The notes: generated by a model from the sequence alone, not told the origin. DNA of 64,000 bases from CAXMMR01 sp965198995 (GCA_965198995.1 CBDAQG010000002.1:930001-994000); one strand, 5' to 3'. Shown: positions 40,640 through 50,447, numbered from the stretch's first letter. A program made the numbers and translations.

Positions 40640-43157
40640 GAGAGCCGCCCTCACCTTTGCGCGGCGTGAACTGCGTGGCCGTGGCCGTGGGTTGTGGCTC
40701 GTGCTCGCTTGCCTGGCCCTCGGCGTGGCGGCGATCGCGGCGGTTGGCAGTCTGCGGGCGAGTATCGACCGTGGTCTGGCCGAGCAGGGGCGATCGCTGT
40801 TGGGCGGTGACCTTGCGGTGGAGTCTGGTCCGACGCCGGTGCCGGCGGCGGTGAGTGCGATGCTGACGGGTTTGGGTGCGCGGCTGTCGGACGTGGTGTC
40901 GATGCGCAGCCTGCTGGTCGCGGCCTCGGGCGAGCGGATGCTGGTTGAGCTGAAGGCGGTGGACGGGCGCTATCCGCTGGTCGACTCGGTCACGCTGGCG
41001 CCGGCGGGCGCGCTGGCGGCGGCGCTGGCGGTGCGAGATGGGTTGCCTGGCCTGGCTGCCCAGCAGGTGGTGCTTGACCGGTTGGCGCTGCGTCTGGGCG
41101 ACCGGGTGCGGCTGGGATCGGCGACCTTCGTGGTGCGTGCCGTGGTGACGGCGGAGCCGGACCGTTCGGCCGGGCCGACGCTGCTGGCGCCGCGGGCGAT
41201 GATCGCGATGGCGGCGCTGCCGGCGACCGGGCTCGTGCAGCCGGGCTCGCTGCTGAACTACGCCGAGCGCGCCGTGCTGCCGCCGACGGCTGACGTGGCG
41301 AGGGCTGAGCACCGGCTGCTTGAGGCGTTTGCCGGCCAGGGTCTGCATGTGCGCGACGCGCATGACGCGGCACCCGGCGTGAAGCGGTTTGTCGACCAGA
41401 CCGGCCAGTTCATGACCCTGGTCGGGCTGACCTCGCTGCTGGTTGGCGGCATCGGCATCGCGACGGGGGTGCGCGCCTGGCTGGAGGCGCGCGCCCGCAC
41501 CATTGCGACGCTGCGCTGCCTGGGCGCGCCGTCCTCGACGGTGTTCGCGACCTTTCTGATCCAGGTGGCGGTGTTGTCGGCGATCGGCATTGTCGTCGGG
41601 CTCGTGGTGGGCGCTGCCTTGCCGGTGCTGGCGGTGTGGCTGCTCGGCGACCTGCTGCCGGTGTCGCCGCACGTCGCGATCTATCCCGGGCCGCTGGCGC
41701 TGGCGGCCGCGTTCGGGGTGTTGATCGCTGCCACCTTCGCGCTCTGGCCGCTGGGCCGGGCGGCGCGCATTCCGGGCGGCGCGCTGTTTCGCGAGGGGCT
41801 GTCGCCATCCGGTGCGCGGCCGGGCCTTGTCCTCGTGCTGGTGAATTGCGGGTTTGCTGTGGGCCTGGTCGCGCTCACCGTGCTGTCGTCGCGTGATCGG
41901 CGGTTTGCGCTGTATTTCTGCCTGGCCGCGGCGGCGACGTTGCTGGTGTTTCGGGTCGGCGGCAGTGCGTTGATGCTGGCCGCCCGGCGCTTGCGCGTGC
42001 CTGGCTCGGCGGCGCTGCGCCTTGGGGTTGCCAATTTGCACCGGCCGGGTGCGTCGACGCCGCTGATGATGGTCTCGCTCGGGCTTGGGCTGGCGACCTT
42101 GGCGGCGGTGGCGCTGATCGAGGGCAATCTGCGCGGCACGGTGCTGCAGCAACTGCCCGCGCGGGCGCCGACGTTCTTCTTCATCGACATCCAGCCGGAC
42201 CAGCTTGACCGGTTCGACGCGTTGCTGCGTGCGATCCCCGGCGTTGGCGCGGTGGAGCACGTGCCCAACCTGCGCGCGCGTGTCGTGGCGGTGAACGGGG
42301 TGCCGGCGGAGCAGGTGCATGCCACGCCGTCGACCCGCTGGGCGCTCTCCGGCGACCGCGGCCTGACCTATGCGGCGAGCCCGCCGGAGGGCACCCACAT
42401 TGTCGCCGGGCGCTGGTGGCCGGCGGACTATGCCGGCAAGCCGTTGGTCTCGTTCGACGCCAACCTGGCGGCCGGTTGGGGGGTGGCGCTCGGCGACACC
42501 ATCACGCTGAACGTGCTCGGCCGCGACGTGACGCTGACGATCGCCAACCTGCGCGACATCGCCTGGAGGACATTGTCGCTGAACTACGTGATGGTGGCCT
42601 CGCCAGGCCTTATCAGCGCCGCGCCGCACAGCAACATCGCGACCGTGCGCACCGCCGCGAGCCCGGCGCTGCAGGCGGCGGTGCTCCGCCGGGTGACGGA
42701 CGCGCTGCCCAACGTGACCGGCATTCGGGTGGCGGACGTGCTGGCGGAGGTGGCCGAGCTGATCGGCAAGTTGGCCTCGGCGCTGGCGGCGACGGCGAGC
42801 TTTGCGCTGGTTGCCGGGGCGCTGGTGCTGGCCGGCACTGTGGCTGCCGGGCAGCGCCGGCGGGTTATGGAGGCGGTGGTGCTGAAGACGCTTGGGGCGA
42901 CGCGGCGGCAGATCCGCACCGCCTGGCTGGTGGAGTTCGGCGCGATCGGGCTGGCCGCGGGCCTCGTCGCCGCCCTGGTCGGCACGGCGGCGAGCTATGC
43001 GGTGGTGCGCTACGTCATGGACGGCGAGTGGACGTTCCTGCCTGGCATCCTGGCGACGACCGTGCTCGGCTGCGTCGGGCTGATGCTGCTGTTCGGCTAT
43101 GTCGGCACGGCGGCAGCGCTGCGCGCCAAGCCGGCTCGGCTGCTGCGGTCGGAGTGA
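40638..43157 (+). CDS. FtsX-like ABC permease (YbbP type)
   Basis: 839-residue permease with two FtsX domains. N-terminal helix LWLVLACLALGVAAIAAVGS, periplasmic region, helices around 255-400 (FMTLVGLTSLLVGGIGIATG), a second periplasmic domain and a C-terminal block (LVAGALVLAGTVAAGQRRRV, then three helices to LMLLFGYVGTAAALRA). No ATG lies at the N-terminus; the best start is TTG at 40638 (LRAALTFARREL). Partner ATPase directly upstream. Confidence 0.9.
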   Translation: MRAALTFARRELRGRGRGLWLVLACLALGVAAIAAVGSLRASIDRGLAEQGRSLLGGDLAVESGPTPVPAAVSAMLTGLGARLSDVVSMRSLLVAASGERMLVELKAVDGRYPLVDSVTLAPAGALAAALAVRDGLPGLAAQQVVLDRLALRLGDRVRLGSATFVVRAVVTAEPDRSAGPTLLAPRAMIAMAALPATGLVQPGSLLNYAERAVLPPTADVARAEHRLLEAFAGQGLHVRDAHDAAPGVKRFVDQTGQFMTLVGLTSLLVGGIGIATGVRAWLEARARTIATLRCLGAPSSTVFATFLIQVAVLSAIGIVVGLVVGAALPVLAVWLLGDLLPVSPHVAIYPGPLALAAAFGVLIAATFALWPLGRAARIPGGALFREGLSPSGARPGLVLVLVNCGFAVGLVALTVLSSRDRRFALYFCLAAAATLLVFRVGGSALMLAARRLRVPGSAALRLGVANLHRPGASTPLMMVSLGLGLATLAAVALIEGNLRGTVLQQLPARAPTFFFIDIQPDQLDRFDALLRAIPGVGAVEHVPNLRARVVAVNGVPAEQVHATPSTRWALSGDRGLTYAASPPEGTHIVAGRWWPADYAGKPLVSFDANLAAGWGVALGDTITLNVLGRDVTLTIANLRDIAWRTLSLNYVMVASPGLISAAPHSNIATVRTAASPALQAAVLRRVTDALPNVTGIRVADVLAEVAELIGKLASALAATASFALVAGALVLAGTVAAGQRRRVMEAVVLKTLGATRRQIRTAWLVEFGAIGLAAGLVAALVGTAASYAVVRYVMDGEWTFLPGILATTVLGCVGLMLLFGYVGTAAALRAKPARLLRSE

Positions 43158-43274
43158 GGGATCGTTAAGAGTTCGTTAGGACTTTTGCCCTACGCTGCAC
43201 GGGAGCTTGAACGGATCCGTGAGCCTGCCAAGATGATGACGCACGGGGCCTGATGCCCCCTGAGGGACAACACA

Positions 43275-44066
43275 ATGGCTTTCACACCCGACACTCGGGC
43301 GCGGCCTTGGAGCCAGGCCGGCGGGGTTGCGCAGGGCGCGACGTTCGACGCCGGGCTGCGCGCCTACATGCTGCGCGTCTACAACTGGATGGCGTCCGGC
43401 CTGCTGCTGACCGGCATCGTCGCCTACACGGTGGCAAACACCAGCCTGATCAACGCGCTCTACAATCCGGTGCAGGTCGAGACTGCCTACGGGTTGCGGA
43501 CGATGATGCATCCGACCGGCCTTGCCTACCTGCTGATGTTTGCGCCGCTTGCCTTTGTCATGGTGCTGAGTTTTGGCGCCAGTCGGCTGAGCAAGACGGC
43601 GGCTCAGACTCTGTTCTGGGTGTTCTCGGCGGTGATGGGCGCGTCGCTTGCCAACATCTTCCTGATCTATGCCGGCGGCAGCATCGCCCGCGTGTTCTTC
43701 ATCACGGCCGGCACGTTCGCCGCGATGTCGATCTGGGGCTACACGACCAAGACCGACCTCACCAAGATGGGCAGTTTCCTGTTCATGGGTCTGATCGGCG
43801 TCGTGCTCGCCTCGGTGGTGAACGTGTTCATCCACAGCTCGGGCCTGCAGTTCCTGGTCAGCATCGTCGGCGTGATCGTGTTCACCGGCCTGACCGCCTA
43901 TGACACGCAGAGGATCAAGACCACGTATGCGCAGCTTGCCTACGCGGACGGGCCGGAGATGGCGGCCAAGCGCAGCGTCTACGATGCCCTGAGCCTTTAT
44001 CTGAACTTCATCAACCTGTTCATGCTGTTGCTGCAGCTTACGGGCGGGCGGAACAACAGCAACTAA
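43275..44066 (+). CDS. Bax inhibitor-1/YccA family membrane protein
   Basis: 263 residues with seven predicted membrane segments, typical of the BI-1 family. RVYNWMASGLLLTGIVAYTV near residue 36, then helices to the signature VFTGLTAYDTQRIKTTYAQL near 205 and the C-terminal ALSLYLNFINLFMLLLQLTG. BI-1 proteins are proposed pH-sensitive calcium channels. A 117-bp gap upstream holds its promoter; GAGGGA precedes the ATG. A strong terminator follows. Confidence 0.93.
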   Translation: MAFTPDTRARPWSQAGGVAQGATFDAGLRAYMLRVYNWMASGLLLTGIVAYTVANTSLINALYNPVQVETAYGLRTMMHPTGLAYLLMFAPLAFVMVLSFGASRLSKTAAQTLFWVFSAVMGASLANIFLIYAGGSIARVFFITAGTFAAMSIWGYTTKTDLTKMGSFLFMGLIGVVLASVVNVFIHSSGLQFLVSIVGVIVFTGLTAYDTQRIKTTYAQLAYADGPEMAAKRSVYDALSLYLNFINLFMLLLQLTGGRNNSN

Positions 44067-44139
44067 GCAGGGCGAGGGTTACGCTCCAGCGTGCCTCCGG
44101 ACGACGGGCTGGTGACCCAGACCCTTCTAAGTAAGAAAA

Positions 44140-44170
44140 GCCCTAGGATAATGTCCTAGGGCCTTTCTTA
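44140..44170. terminator. Bidirectional intrinsic terminator
   Basis: GCCCTAGGA at 44140-44148 pairs perfectly with TCCTAGGGC (44154-44162) around a TAATG loop, and is followed by CTTTCTTA. On the other side GTAAGAAAA gives a T-run for minus-strand transcripts. It lies between the BI-1 gene and carD, which converge. Confidence 0.85.
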
Positions 44171-44180
44171 TAATCGGGAT

Positions 44181-44231
44181 CAAAGGGCCTCGGGCCCTTT
44201 GCGGGTCCAGGGCAGAGCCCTGGCCTGCCTT
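44181..44231 (-). repeat. Double-hairpin repeat behind carD
   Basis: On the + strand: AAAGGGCC-TC-GGGCCCTTT, GCGGGT, CCAGGGC-AGA-GCCCTGG, CCTGCCTT. The last base touches the stop codon of carD. Confidence 0.75.
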
Positions 44232-45181
44232 CAGGTGATCGTCTTCAGGTATTCCGCCAGCTTAGTCGCCGCCGCCGTCTTCTCCGTGCGGTCCAGCGCC
44301 GCGAGTTCGGCCGCAAGCCGGTCCATCGCCGCCTCGTAGATCTGACGCTCTGAGAAGCTTTGGTCGGGCTGGCCGGCGTTGCGGTGCAGGTCGCGCACGA
44401 CTTCGGCGATTGACAGTGGGTCGCCGGAGTTGATCTTGGCCTCGTATTCCTGCGCCCGGCGCGACCACATGGTGCGCTTGATGCGCGCCCGGCCCTTCAG
44501 GATCGCCAGCGCCTCGTCGAACATCTTCCGTGTGGCCAGCTTGCGCAGCCCGGCGCTGCGCGCCTTTGTCACCGGGACGCGCAGCGTCATCCGGTTCTCT
44601 TCGAAGGTGATGTGGATAAGCTCGAGCTTATGGCCGGCGATCTCCTCGGTGGCGATGCGCTCGACCTTGCCAACGCCATGGGTCGGATAGACGACGTGGT
44701 CGCCTTCGACGAAGATCTCTGCCTTGGCGGGGATGCGCGGCGCCGGCACGGGGCGACCACCGGGTAGCGAGTGGCCTGGCATGCGGCCGCTCATCCGCGG
44801 CGGAACGCGGTCGCTCGCGGCCGGTCGGCCGGTCGGCTTGTCGTCCTCTTCCTCGTCCTCGTCGTCATCCGCGGCGCGGCGCGCGGCCGCCTCGTCCGGC
44901 TCGCTGTCGGCGGCGATCTCTGCCTCGTTGTCAGGCAGCACGTCGACCTCGCCATCATCAACGCCGTCCGGCCCCAGGTCGCCGGTGATCTCGGGCCCCA
45001 GGTCGGCGAGCTGCGCCTCAACGTCGTCGGACGCTGCGGCGCCGCTGATGCCGGCGTCAACCTCGTCGATCGGCTGCGGCGACTCGTCCGCGCCGACATG
45101 TCGGCCGGCGGTCGCGTGCACGACAGGGGCCGTGCGCTCGTCAGGATCGGACTGGATGGCTGAGCTGCTCTTGTTGGACAC
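44231..45181 (-). CDS. carD: CarD family transcriptional regulator with long acidic N-terminus
   Basis: 316 residues. The CarD domain (about 150-310) has EIFVEGDHVVYPTHGVGKVE (RNA polymerase beta-binding Tudor-like part), ARSAGLRKLATRKMFDEAL and the DNA-binding region RAQEYEAKINSGDPLSIAEV with TMWSRR. CarD stabilises open promoter complexes. About 145 N-terminal residues are highly acidic, including DDDEDEEEDD; alphaproteobacterial CarD proteins usually have only about 170 residues in all. Start at 45181 has a fitting AGGAGA upstream. Confidence 0.9.
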   Translation of the reverse strand: MSNKSSSAIQSDPDERTAPVVHATAGRHVGADESPQPIDEVDAGISGAAASDDVEAQLADLGPEITGDLGPDGVDDGEVDVLPDNEAEIAADSEPDEAAARRAADDDEDEEEDDKPTGRPAASDRVPPRMSGRMPGHSLPGGRPVPAPRIPAKAEIFVEGDHVVYPTHGVGKVERIATEEIAGHKLELIHITFEENRMTLRVPVTKARSAGLRKLATRKMFDEALAILKGRARIKRTMWSRRAQEYEAKINSGDPLSIAEVVRDLHRNAGQPDQSFSERQIYEAAMDRLAAELAALDRTEKTAAATKLAEYLKTIT

Positions 45182-45410
45182 TGGACTGATCGTCTCCTGT
45201 TTCGGCTAAATCCAGTCGCCGGCCGTTTGCCGCCGATGGCCAGCCAGCCAGACGAAACTGGTCACATCTGGATTGGGCGAGAGCTGAGGACACGTCATGC
45301 CCGCATCGGCACCCGCCGGCGGTGATGCGGGCTCAACGCCGACTGCGCTCCCTGTAGCACAAGCCGGGCGTGCGGTCATGCCTCCTCCCGGCGCGGTGTC
45401 TGACGGGCGA

Positions 45411-45743
45411 CTACGGCGTGCCGGGTTCCGCCGAGAACAGGCTCTCCTTGCCGGGCTTGTCCTTCCAGGCATCGGCGTCGGCCGGCGCCTGGCCCTTGCG
45501 GATGATATTCGGCCACTGCACCGAGAACGTCGCGTTGCGCTCGACCCAGGCGCCAGCCTTGTCGTCGCTGTCGGGCACGATCGCCTCGGCCGGGCACTCC
45601 GGCTCACACACGCCGCAGTCGATGCACTCGTCCGGGTTGATCACAAGCATGTTTTCGCCGACATAGAAGCAGTCGACGGGGCACACCTCGACGCAGTCCA
45701 TGTATTTGCACTTGATGCAGTTTTCAGTGACCACGTAGGTCAT
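45411..45743 (-). CDS. fdxA: Ferredoxin FdxA (7Fe type)
   Basis: 110-residue seven-iron ferredoxin. Cysteine motifs MTYVVTENCIKCKYMDCVEV plus CPVDC for the [3Fe-4S]/[4Fe-4S] pair and ECIDCGVCEPECPAEAI. The C-terminal NATFSVQWPNIIRKGQAP is the family extension. ATG 45743 gives the standard MTYVV start. It carries electrons in the cytosol; the partner is unknown. It lies between the S4 protein gene and carD, an order seen in related bacteria. Confidence 0.95.
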   Translation of the reverse strand: MTYVVTENCIKCKYMDCVEVCPVDCFYVGENMLVINPDECIDCGVCEPECPAEAIVPDSDDKAGAWVERNATFSVQWPNIIRKGQAPADADAWKDKPGKESLFSAEPGTP

Positions 45744-45821
45744 CGCCGTCTCCAACGCGTCAGCTTGCGGAAGCCGCATATGACGGCGATGAGCGAGGCA
45801 TGCAAGGCGGGCCGACCAGTG

Positions 45822-46184
45822 CTAGGCGCAGTCGCTGGTGGCGGCGCTGGCCGGGCTTCGGGCGGCGAGGACATCTTCGTAGAGCGACCGTGCCTCCGGC
45901 GCTGGGCCGCGGCGCCCGGCCAGGCTCAGCACGCGCAGCACCCGTATCTCGTCCCGCCACGGCAGGGTCAGCACGTCGCCGGGACGGAGCCTGGCGTGCG
46001 GCTTGTCGGTCGGCTGACGGTTGATCCGCACCAGCCCGTTGCGCACGAGGGCGGCGCAGTCGCTGCGCGCCTTCATGAAGCGGGCGCACCAGAGCCACTT
46101 GTCGAGCCGCTGCCAGGTCGCGTCCTCGCGCTCGTCCCAGGTTGCGTCCTCGCGCTCGTCATCGGCGTCGCGCGGGCTGCTCAC
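45822..46184 (-). CDS. RNA-binding S4 domain protein (Hsp15-like)
   Basis: 120-residue protein with an S4 RNA-binding domain (about 24-90): QRLDKWLWCARFMKARSDCA and LVRNGLVRINRQPTDKPHAR, close to heat-shock protein 15 that binds stalled 50S subunits. The N-terminus contains an in-frame duplication (EREDATWDEREDATW) made by a tandem 24-bp DNA repeat. The gene starts 4 bp after the helicase stop, so the two form an operon. Confidence 0.87.
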   Translation of the reverse strand: MSSPRDADDEREDATWDEREDATWQRLDKWLWCARFMKARSDCAALVRNGLVRINRQPTDKPHARLRPGDVLTLPWRDEIRVLRVLSLAGRRGPAPEARSLYEDVLAARSPASAATSDCA

Positions 46185-46187
46185 GCG

Positions 46188-48731
46188 CTAGCGCACCAGC
46201 GCCGACAAGGCGGCGAACGGCCCGACCGCCGGGCTGGGGAGCGGGCGGGCCGGTCGCGTGGCATGCTGGGCGCGCGGCCGATGCAGCATCGGCGGCATCG
46301 GCGGCCCGAAGCTGGCGGGGTCGAGCGCGGCGGCTGGCCGCACGCCGAAGCCCAGGGCGCGCAACACCGCGGGCAGCAGCTCGGTGCGGACCGACAGGCG
46401 GGACGCAAGGTCGCTTGGCAGCGCTGCCGGCCGCGTTCGGGTCAGCCAACCGAGCTCGGCGCCGACCCGCTCGGCGATGTCGATGCGCAGCCACACCGGA
46501 CCGGCCTCGATCCAGCCCATGGCGGCGAGGAACGCACTGTCCTGGGCGGCGGGCACCGGCAGGCTGATCAGCCCGGGCGCCGGGAGGGCGGGGAGGGGCA
46601 CGCCGTGGGCGACCGCCCAGAGCCGCGCCCGCATTGCCATGGCGCGCGGCTTGAGCAGGGCCGGCATAAACAGCGCGAAGCGTCCGGCGCGCACGCCCAA
46701 CGCCTTGAGGCGGCCGCGCAACGCCGGCGCGATGTCGGTCTCGGCGCCGGCGACCAGGCCGCCGGCTTCGACCAGCCGGTGCAGGGGGCCGCGCAGCGCC
46801 GCCTCCGCGTCGGCCGCCGCGCGGGCCTGGAACAGCGGCGTGAACACGGCCGCCAGTTGGGAGGTGACGACGCGCTGCAGTCGCTCGCGCACCCGCTCGC
46901 GCTGCGCGCCGTCGAGGAACTCGCTGTCCAGCACCTCGACGCGCGGGCTCAGCACGGTGCGACCGGGGCGCAGGCGGGCGACCGGCGCGCCGGCCCAGAT
47001 GATGCGATTGTCGGCATCGAAGCTGAAGCCGGGATCGGCCGCCGCCTCGAGTGCGGCCACCCGGCGCGGCATCTCGCCGGCAAGCGCCCGACGGGCGGCG
47101 CGCAGCACCAGGCGCTTGTCGTGCGCCTCCGTGCCCGGGTCCGGCACGAAGCGGAAGCCGCCGACATGGCCGACCGGGTGGCCCTCGACGACGACTTCGC
47201 CGGCGCTGGTGACCGCCGAGAGCAGCTCCTCGCCGGCGGCCTCCGCCGCTTCCAGCCGGCGCAGCAGGTGGGTGGCGCGGCGGTCGACGAAGCGGGCGGT
47301 CAGCCGTTCGTGCAGCGCATCCGACAGCAGGTCCTCCACCGTGCGCGCCCGCTCCTGCCAGTGCGCCGCGTCACGCACCCAGTCGGCGCGGGCGGCGATG
47401 TAGGTCCAGACACGGACGCCGGAGAGCCGCGCCATCAGGGTGTCGATGTCGCCGTCGGCGCGGGCGAGCTGGGCGATCTGGCTGTCGAGCCAGTCGGTCG
47501 GCAGGTGGCCTTCGCGGACGACGTGGCCGAACACCCGGGCGCAGAAGCGCATGTGGCTGTCGTCGGCGAGCTTGCGGAAGTCGGGGATCTGGCAGGCCTC
47601 CCACAGCGCCCGCAAGCGCCCGCGCGTGCCGGTGAGCGCCCGCATTTCGGGGTCGCGCGCGAGGGCGGCGAGGGTCTCGAGGTCGGAGGCGTCGTTGCCG
47701 CGCACCAGGCCGGGGCGGGGCGGTGGGGCCATCAGGCTGTCGAGCAGGTCGTCGAGCGAGCTGAAGTCGAGCGCGTCGTTGCGCCAGGAGAGCTGCTCCA
47801 GCGGGTCGAAGACGTGCGCCTCGACCGCCTCGACCAGGTCGTCGTCGAGCGGCTGGCAGGCGCCGGTGACGCCGAAGGTGCCGTCACGCATGCCGCGGCC
47901 GGCGCGGCCGCCGATCTGGGCGATCTCGGTGGCGAGCAGGCGGCGCGGGCGGCGGCCGTCGAACTTGGACAGGCGGGCGAAGGCGACATGGTCGACGTCC
48001 ATATTGAGGCCCATGCCGATGGCGTCGGTGGCGACCAGGAAGTCGACCTCCTTGTCCTGGTAGAGGGCCACCTGAGCGTTGCGGGTGCGCGGCGACAGCC
48101 GGCCCATGACCACGGCGCAGCCGCCGCGGCGCCGGCGGATCAGCTCGGCGATGGCGTAGACCTCGGCCGCCGAGAAGGCGACGACAGCCGAGCGCGGTGG
48201 CAAATGGGTGAGCTTGGCGGGCCCAGCATAGGTGAGGCGAGAGAGGCGCGGCCGGGTCTCGATCTCGGCGCCGGGAACCAGATATTTGAGCAGCGGGCGG
48301 ATGGTCTCGGCGCCGAGGAACATCGTCTCGACGAGGCCGCGCGCATGCAGCAGGCGGGCAGTGAAGATGTGGCCGCGATCCGGGTCGGCGCAGAGTTGGA
48401 TCTCGTCGACGGCGAGGAACTCGACCGGGCGGTCGAGCGGCATCGCCTCCACCGTGCAGCTGAACCAGCGCGCCTCGGGCGGCACGATCTTCTCCTCGCC
48501 GGTGATCAGGGCGACGTGCTTGGCGCCCTTCGCGGCCACCATGCGATCGTAGTTCTCGCGGGCGAGCAGGCGGAGCGGGAAGCCGATGATGCCGCTGGTG
48601 TGGCCGAGCAGGCGCTCCATCGCGAGGTGGGTCTTGCCGGTGTTGGTGGGGCCGAGCACGGCGCGCACGCGGGGGGCGAATGGGCCCGAGGTCGGGCGGG
48701 CGTGCGGGACTCGGTGCATGTGACCCGGCAT
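46188..48731 (-). CDS. SUV3-like helicase
   Basis: 847-residue superfamily 2 RNA helicase of the mitochondrial SUV3 type. Walker A GPTNTGKTHLAMERLLG near residue 28, DEIQ box FLAVDEIQLCADPDRGH near 108, motif VVAFSAAEVYAIAELIRRRR, and motif V/VI ATDAIGMGLNMDVDHVAF plus QIGGRAGRG. The C-terminal half is rich in Ala/Arg and ends with a basic tail. ATG 48731 (MPGHMHRV) was chosen; the open frame further upstream runs through repeat DNA. Codirectional with the S4 protein gene. Confidence 0.9.
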   Translation of the reverse strand: MPGHMHRVPHARPTSGPFAPRVRAVLGPTNTGKTHLAMERLLGHTSGIIGFPLRLLARENYDRMVAAKGAKHVALITGEEKIVPPEARWFSCTVEAMPLDRPVEFLAVDEIQLCADPDRGHIFTARLLHARGLVETMFLGAETIRPLLKYLVPGAEIETRPRLSRLTYAGPAKLTHLPPRSAVVAFSAAEVYAIAELIRRRRGGCAVVMGRLSPRTRNAQVALYQDKEVDFLVATDAIGMGLNMDVDHVAFARLSKFDGRRPRRLLATEIAQIGGRAGRGMRDGTFGVTGACQPLDDDLVEAVEAHVFDPLEQLSWRNDALDFSSLDDLLDSLMAPPPRPGLVRGNDASDLETLAALARDPEMRALTGTRGRLRALWEACQIPDFRKLADDSHMRFCARVFGHVVREGHLPTDWLDSQIAQLARADGDIDTLMARLSGVRVWTYIAARADWVRDAAHWQERARTVEDLLSDALHERLTARFVDRRATHLLRRLEAAEAAGEELLSAVTSAGEVVVEGHPVGHVGGFRFVPDPGTEAHDKRLVLRAARRALAGEMPRRVAALEAAADPGFSFDADNRIIWAGAPVARLRPGRTVLSPRVEVLDSEFLDGAQRERVRERLQRVVTSQLAAVFTPLFQARAAADAEAALRGPLHRLVEAGGLVAGAETDIAPALRGRLKALGVRAGRFALFMPALLKPRAMAMRARLWAVAHGVPLPALPAPGLISLPVPAAQDSAFLAAMGWIEAGPVWLRIDIAERVGAELGWLTRTRPAALPSDLASRLSVRTELLPAVLRALGFGVRPAAALDPASFGPPMPPMLHRPRAQHATRPARPLPSPAVGPFAALSALVR

Positions 48732-48788
48732 GCTGGGATGATTTGGCGTGCGGGAGGCGATTGCAAGCGGGAAGACAGAGAAGAAGGA

Positions 48789-48825
48789 AGGGTTCTTTTT
48801 TGAAAAAAAGAACCAAAAAACTTTT
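48789..48825 (-). repeat. Single arm of the A/T-tract hairpin repeat
   Basis: GGTTCTTTTTTGAAAAAAAG then AACC, followed by AAAAAACTTTTTT. Same family as the element at 28911-29087, but only one arm is present. It lies between the helicase gene and a 5'-truncated MFS gene, which may mark a deletion end point. Confidence 0.7.
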
Positions 48826-48854
48826 TTAAATAAGATCGTCGATCCCCGGGGGCG

Positions 48855-50009
48855 ATGGTCGGCTTCGGCTTCACCCTGCTCGGCATCGCCTGCGGGGTGG
48901 CGAGCCTGGCGCCGGCGGTGATGATCCGGCGGGCCGGCGTCAGCCTGACGCTGCTGCTCGGCGCCGTCCTGCTCGTCGACGGCTTCGTCGCGCTGGCGAC
49001 GGCCGGCAGCGTGCTGCTCTACCAGGTCGGCGCGACGCTGCTCGGCGTCGGCCCCTGCGGCCTGGTGCCGAGCGTCTGCGACGTGTCCAACACCTTCCAG
49101 CGCCAATCGACGGCGCTCGGAGTGTATTTCGCCGTTGGCAGCCTCGGCTCCGTGGGCGGGCCGGTGTTCTTCTACGTCGTCAACCGGCTGTCGAATGGCT
49201 GGCGCGGCTACTGGCTGCTCTGCGCCGCGGCACTCGCCGTTTCGGGGCTGCTTGCGGCGGCGGTGACGCGCGGCGGCGTGACCCGGCGGACGACTGAGAC
49301 GGCGGCGCCGCTCGGGACGCAGCACTGGACGGTCAATGCGGCGCTCCGGACGCCGCAGCTCTGGATTATCATCGCCGCCCATACCGGCTGCCTGCTTGTC
49401 AACACGACGATGCACGGGTTTTCGTTTCAGCAGTTGCTGGAGCACGGCCAGAGCCGCGCCTCGGCCATGGCGCCGATCAGCCTGGCCGCGGCTCTGAGCG
49501 CCGGCAGTGCGGCGGCCGCCGGCGTGATCGGCGAGCGGGTCGACGCGCGCCGGCTGACCATGCTCTTGCTGGCGCACTGAGCCTGGCCGCGGCCGACCTG
49601 ATCATTGCGCATGGCGGGGTTTACCTCGGCTTGTTCGTCCTGAGCCTGGGCGTCGGCCTTGGCTTTAGCTACGTCAGCAGGGCGATGCTGATGAGCGATT
49701 TATTTCGGACGCGGCACGAGCCTTGGGCTCTACTCGGTGATGACCACCGTCTCGACCTCGGCGGCCATCGGGCCCGGGCTTGGCGGCATGGTGCGCGACT
49801 ACACCGGCGCCTTCACCGCCGTGTTTGCGGCCTTGGCCGTCATCGATTTGGTGCTGCTCCTCATCGTGCTGCAGATGCGCGCGCCCGTAATGGCGTTGGG
49901 CGCCGTGGACGGCGTGTTGTCGGTAGACTTCGCCCGACGGGCGGTCATCGCCGCACGTGGTCGTCGGCTCTTGCATCGAAGTTTGCGCGGCCTGGTCATG
50001 GAACCCTGA
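48855..50009 (+). pseudogene. MFS transporter, 5'-truncated and frameshifted
   Basis: Three frames joined by breaks near 49580 and 49725 give a major facilitator: LLGIACGVASLAPAVMIRRA, VGSLGSVGGPVFFYVVNRLS, TPQLWIIIAAHTGCLLVNTT, then LFVLSLGVGLGFSYVSRAML, then GLYSVMTTVSTSAAIGPGLG and VFAALAVIDLVLLLIVLQMR. The first one or two membrane helices are missing. Last segment has a non-homologous tail. The gene is dead. Confidence 0.8.
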
Positions 50010-50186
50010 CGGCGTCCATCGTGACCCGCAGCCACGATCGTTTCGTGTGCATCACTTCCATGAGCAGGGTGTTCCGGGCTCTCCTTCGCGGAGGTAGGCG
50101 ACGCCGGCAGGCAAGAAAGATAAGCTCTGCCCAGGCGGAGCAAGGGTTGTTCCTGTGCGACAAGATGCAGGTCGTGATCGTCGTTA

Positions 50187-50447
50187 CTATATTGGGCACG
50201 GCGTCAACGGGAAGGATCGGAGCTGTTCCACACCGTTGATAGAGACCTTGGCAGTGCAGGTTCGCCAGAGCCAGATGACGAAAAACGAGGCGTTTATGTC
50301 GGTAGAGATCACGCCGGTGCCCTCGGCATGGATTTCCAGAGACAATTCCGAACTTGGCGGTAACTCGAACTCCCCGGCCCAAGGCTCAAGCAGAACATTG
50401 ATCATGTGCTTGTGTTCATTTGATATTTTGTGATACATGGTCATCAT
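50187..50447 (-). CDS. Small conserved-type hypothetical protein
   Basis: 86 residues beginning MMTMYHKISNEHKHMINVLL. The segment NVLLEPWAGEFELPPSSELS resembles small proteins of unknown function that begin with an LEPW motif and have a beta-rich fold. The second half (VISTDINASFFVIWLWRTCT) is hydrophobic. AT-rich compared with the neighbourhood. Whether it is expressed is unclear. Confidence 0.5.
   Translation of the reverse strand: MMTMYHKISNEHKHMINVLLEPWAGEFELPPSSELSLEIHAEGTGVISTDINASFFVIWLWRTCTAKVSINGVEQLRSFPLTPCPI

Noticed and set aside
45297..48803. A 1168-codon + strand frame across fdxA, the S4 gene and the helicase
   Set aside because: It is antisense to three recognised genes and shows the low-complexity composition of a shadow frame.
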